In this document: positions 5,058 to 5,797 of the stretch, piece after piece
How the letters are laid out: every line of letters begins with the position of its first letter
How positions within the stretch are numbered: position 1 is the first letter of the stretch
Source of the DNA: Candidatus Bipolaricaulota bacterium
Lineage (GTDB): Bacteria; Bipolaricaulota; Bipolaricaulia; UBA7950; UBA9294
Length of the DNA: 5,797 bases
Assembly (NCBI GenBank): GCA_020350845.1
Contig: CP070725.1
Coordinates: 1,559,583 to 1,565,379 of the forward strand
Direction of reading: 5' to 3'
Program-made: the position numbers and the translations under genes
The notes under the pieces: generated by a model
What the model saw: the letters and a program-made list of their open reading frames with translations, nothing else
Databases searched by the model: none
What the model was told of the DNA's origin: nothing

Positions 5058-5797
5058 CGTCGACCTCGAAGCCCACGCCGACGACCACGAGCACATCGGT
5101 TCCCGCAGGGACGTAGCCCTCGAGCGCGCGCAGGTGGGCCTGGAAACGGTCCGCGGTGAGCACCGTGACGGGAGCGTCGTCGGGAAGCGCGTCCGCAACG
5201 AGCCGTGCCTTGTCGGCATCACCGTAGTGCACCACGAACGTCCGCTCGTAGTCGAACCGCTCCGCATTCCCCGTGTGCACGACCGGAAAGCTCCGCGCCC
5301 TCAGGAAGTCCCCCGTGCGCCGCGCGAGATCACGCGCACCGTTACCGTTGAACACGGCGACCTGAACGTCCTCGGGCACGAGGAAGTTCATCCCGCGCAG
5401 AAGCCGCGCCACGAGGCGCGTCGTCTGTACGATGTGCGGCTCGACTCGCTGCTCGCCGTCGACCGACTCGACCAATGTCGGGAGGATCCCCGTCTGGAGC
5501 GACTCCCGGGGCGTCGCTCTGGCCATCTCGGCGAGGTTGAACAGGTCTCCGAGGAGAAGGTTGGAGCGCAGCTGGAGATGGAGCGCGCGCGCCTGCTGAC
5601 GTGCAACCTCGGGGAGTCCCATCCCCGCCCGCATCATGCCTGCGAGGACCTCCTGCTGGGCGAGCAGCCCGCGACCCCGTGAGTCCGCTTCGGCGCACCG
5701 CAGGTAGGCGATCACCTCGGCCCCGCTGAGGCGCTGGCTTCCGGTCGTCAACGAGAAGTCGAGCGCCGGGAAGGACGTCGAATCGGAACAGGAAAAC
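5050..5797 (-). CDS. LCP (LytR-CpsA-Psr) family protein with LytR_C domain, C-terminal part (5' end off the window)
   Basis: On the - strand the frame is open from the right edge (first full codon 5796-5794) to TGA at 5050-5052, 248 residues; the TTG at 5751 is not a real start because coding similarity runs through it. Residues 16-51 (LTTGSQRLSGAEVIAYLR, then a D-S-R-G-R stretch and AQQEVL) match the end of an LCP catalytic domain, where the family usually reads G-x-x-x-L-s-G-x-x-A-L-x-Y-x-R...D-f-x-R...RQQ-x-V-L. A helical linker follows to about 140. Residues 143-243 resemble the LytR_C domain: VQVAVFNGNGARDLARRTGDFL near its start and DVLVVVGVGF at its end. LCP enzymes are membrane-anchored, extracytoplasmic phosphotransferases that attach anionic or wall polymers to peptidoglycan; the N-terminal membrane segment and most of the active site lie beyond the edge. 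Arg-to-Ala in the RQQ position suggests a divergent or non-catalytic member. It overlaps rsfS by 8 bp. Confidence 0.8.
   Translation of the reverse strand, partial: FSCSDSTSFPALDFSLTTGSQRLSGAEVIAYLRCAEADSRGRGLLAQQEVLAGMMRAGMGLPEVARQQARALHLQLRSNLLLGDLFNLAEMARATPRESLQTGILPTLVESVDGEQRVEPHIVQTTRLVARLLRGMNFLVPEDVQVAVFNGNGARDLARRTGDFLRARSFPVVHTGNAERFDYERTFVVHYGDADKARLVADALPDDAPVTVLTADRFQAHLRALEGYVPAGTDVLVVVGVGFEVDDG
5064..5067 (-). promoter_or_regulatory. ribosome binding site of rsfS, inside the LCP gene
   Basis: Read on the - strand, GAGG occupies 5067-5064, six bases before ATG 5057-5055. It lies within the last codons of the LCP gene and decides the rsfS start among several upstream in-frame possibilities. 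Confidence 0.6.

Noticed and set aside
5058..5267. N-terminal extension of rsfS up to an upstream in-frame start at 5267
   Set aside because: The extension lies wholly in another frame of the LCP gene, reads as Arg/Ser/Thr-rich nonsense, and RsfS similarity and a ribosome binding site begin at 5057.
4927..5682. 251-codon + strand frame across the LCP gene and part of rsfS
   Set aside because: It is antisense to two recognised genes with good family matches, in register with the LCP codons, and has no recognisable protein features.
1..5797. Frequent GATC and CGATC words along the window, considered as a repeat or methylation signal
   Set aside because: They are explained by frequent Ile ATC after G-ending codons and by GAT/CGC-type codon joins in coding DNA; no regular spacing was seen.

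Overview
The window is a compact, strongly GC-rich (about two-thirds G+C by eye) stretch of bacterial chromosome with almost no non-coding space. Codons such as TTA, CTA and TCA are almost absent, which leaves long open frames antisense to the real genes. It looks like ordinary housekeeping and repair gene territory: there is no phage, transposon, integron, CRISPR array, tRNA or rRNA that I can see. The presence of an LCP (LytR-CpsA-Psr) cell-wall ligase with a LytR_C tail directly upstream of rsfS is an arrangement I associate with Gram-positive-type bacteria (Actinobacteria, some Chloroflexi and Firmicutes). With the high GC this leans to an actinobacterial or neighbouring lineage, but the taxon cannot be fixed from this sequence.

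Left part, + strand: the C-terminal 105 residues of an RNase Z-like metallo-beta-lactamase-fold protein (1-320, cut by the left edge); a 76-bp gap with a plausible promoter and a good ribosome binding site; a complete class III aminotransferase of the GabT (4-aminobutyrate aminotransferase) type (398-1708); and, 70 bp later with no obvious promoter, a large 966-residue UvrD/PcrA-type superfamily 1A helicase fused to a C-terminal RecB/AddB-type PD-(D/E)XK nuclease domain with four cysteines placed as in iron-sulfur nucleases (1779-4679).

Right part, - strand: rsfS (ribosomal silencing factor, 4713-5057), preceded by and overlapping 8 bp with the 3' end of an LCP/LytR_C gene (5050-5797, cut by the right edge). 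The two blocks converge on a 33-bp gap (4680-4712) that contains a small GC-rich hairpin.

Functionally the genes do not form one pathway. The - strand pair is a recognisable conserved neighbourhood (nadD would be predicted just beyond the right edge). The + strand genes combine tRNA 3' processing, amino-acid/GABA metabolism and DNA end-processing and are probably together only by co-transcription. The most interesting item is the single-chain helicase-nuclease with an apparent Fe-S nuclease domain; no partner subunit of AddAB or AdnAB type lies in the window.
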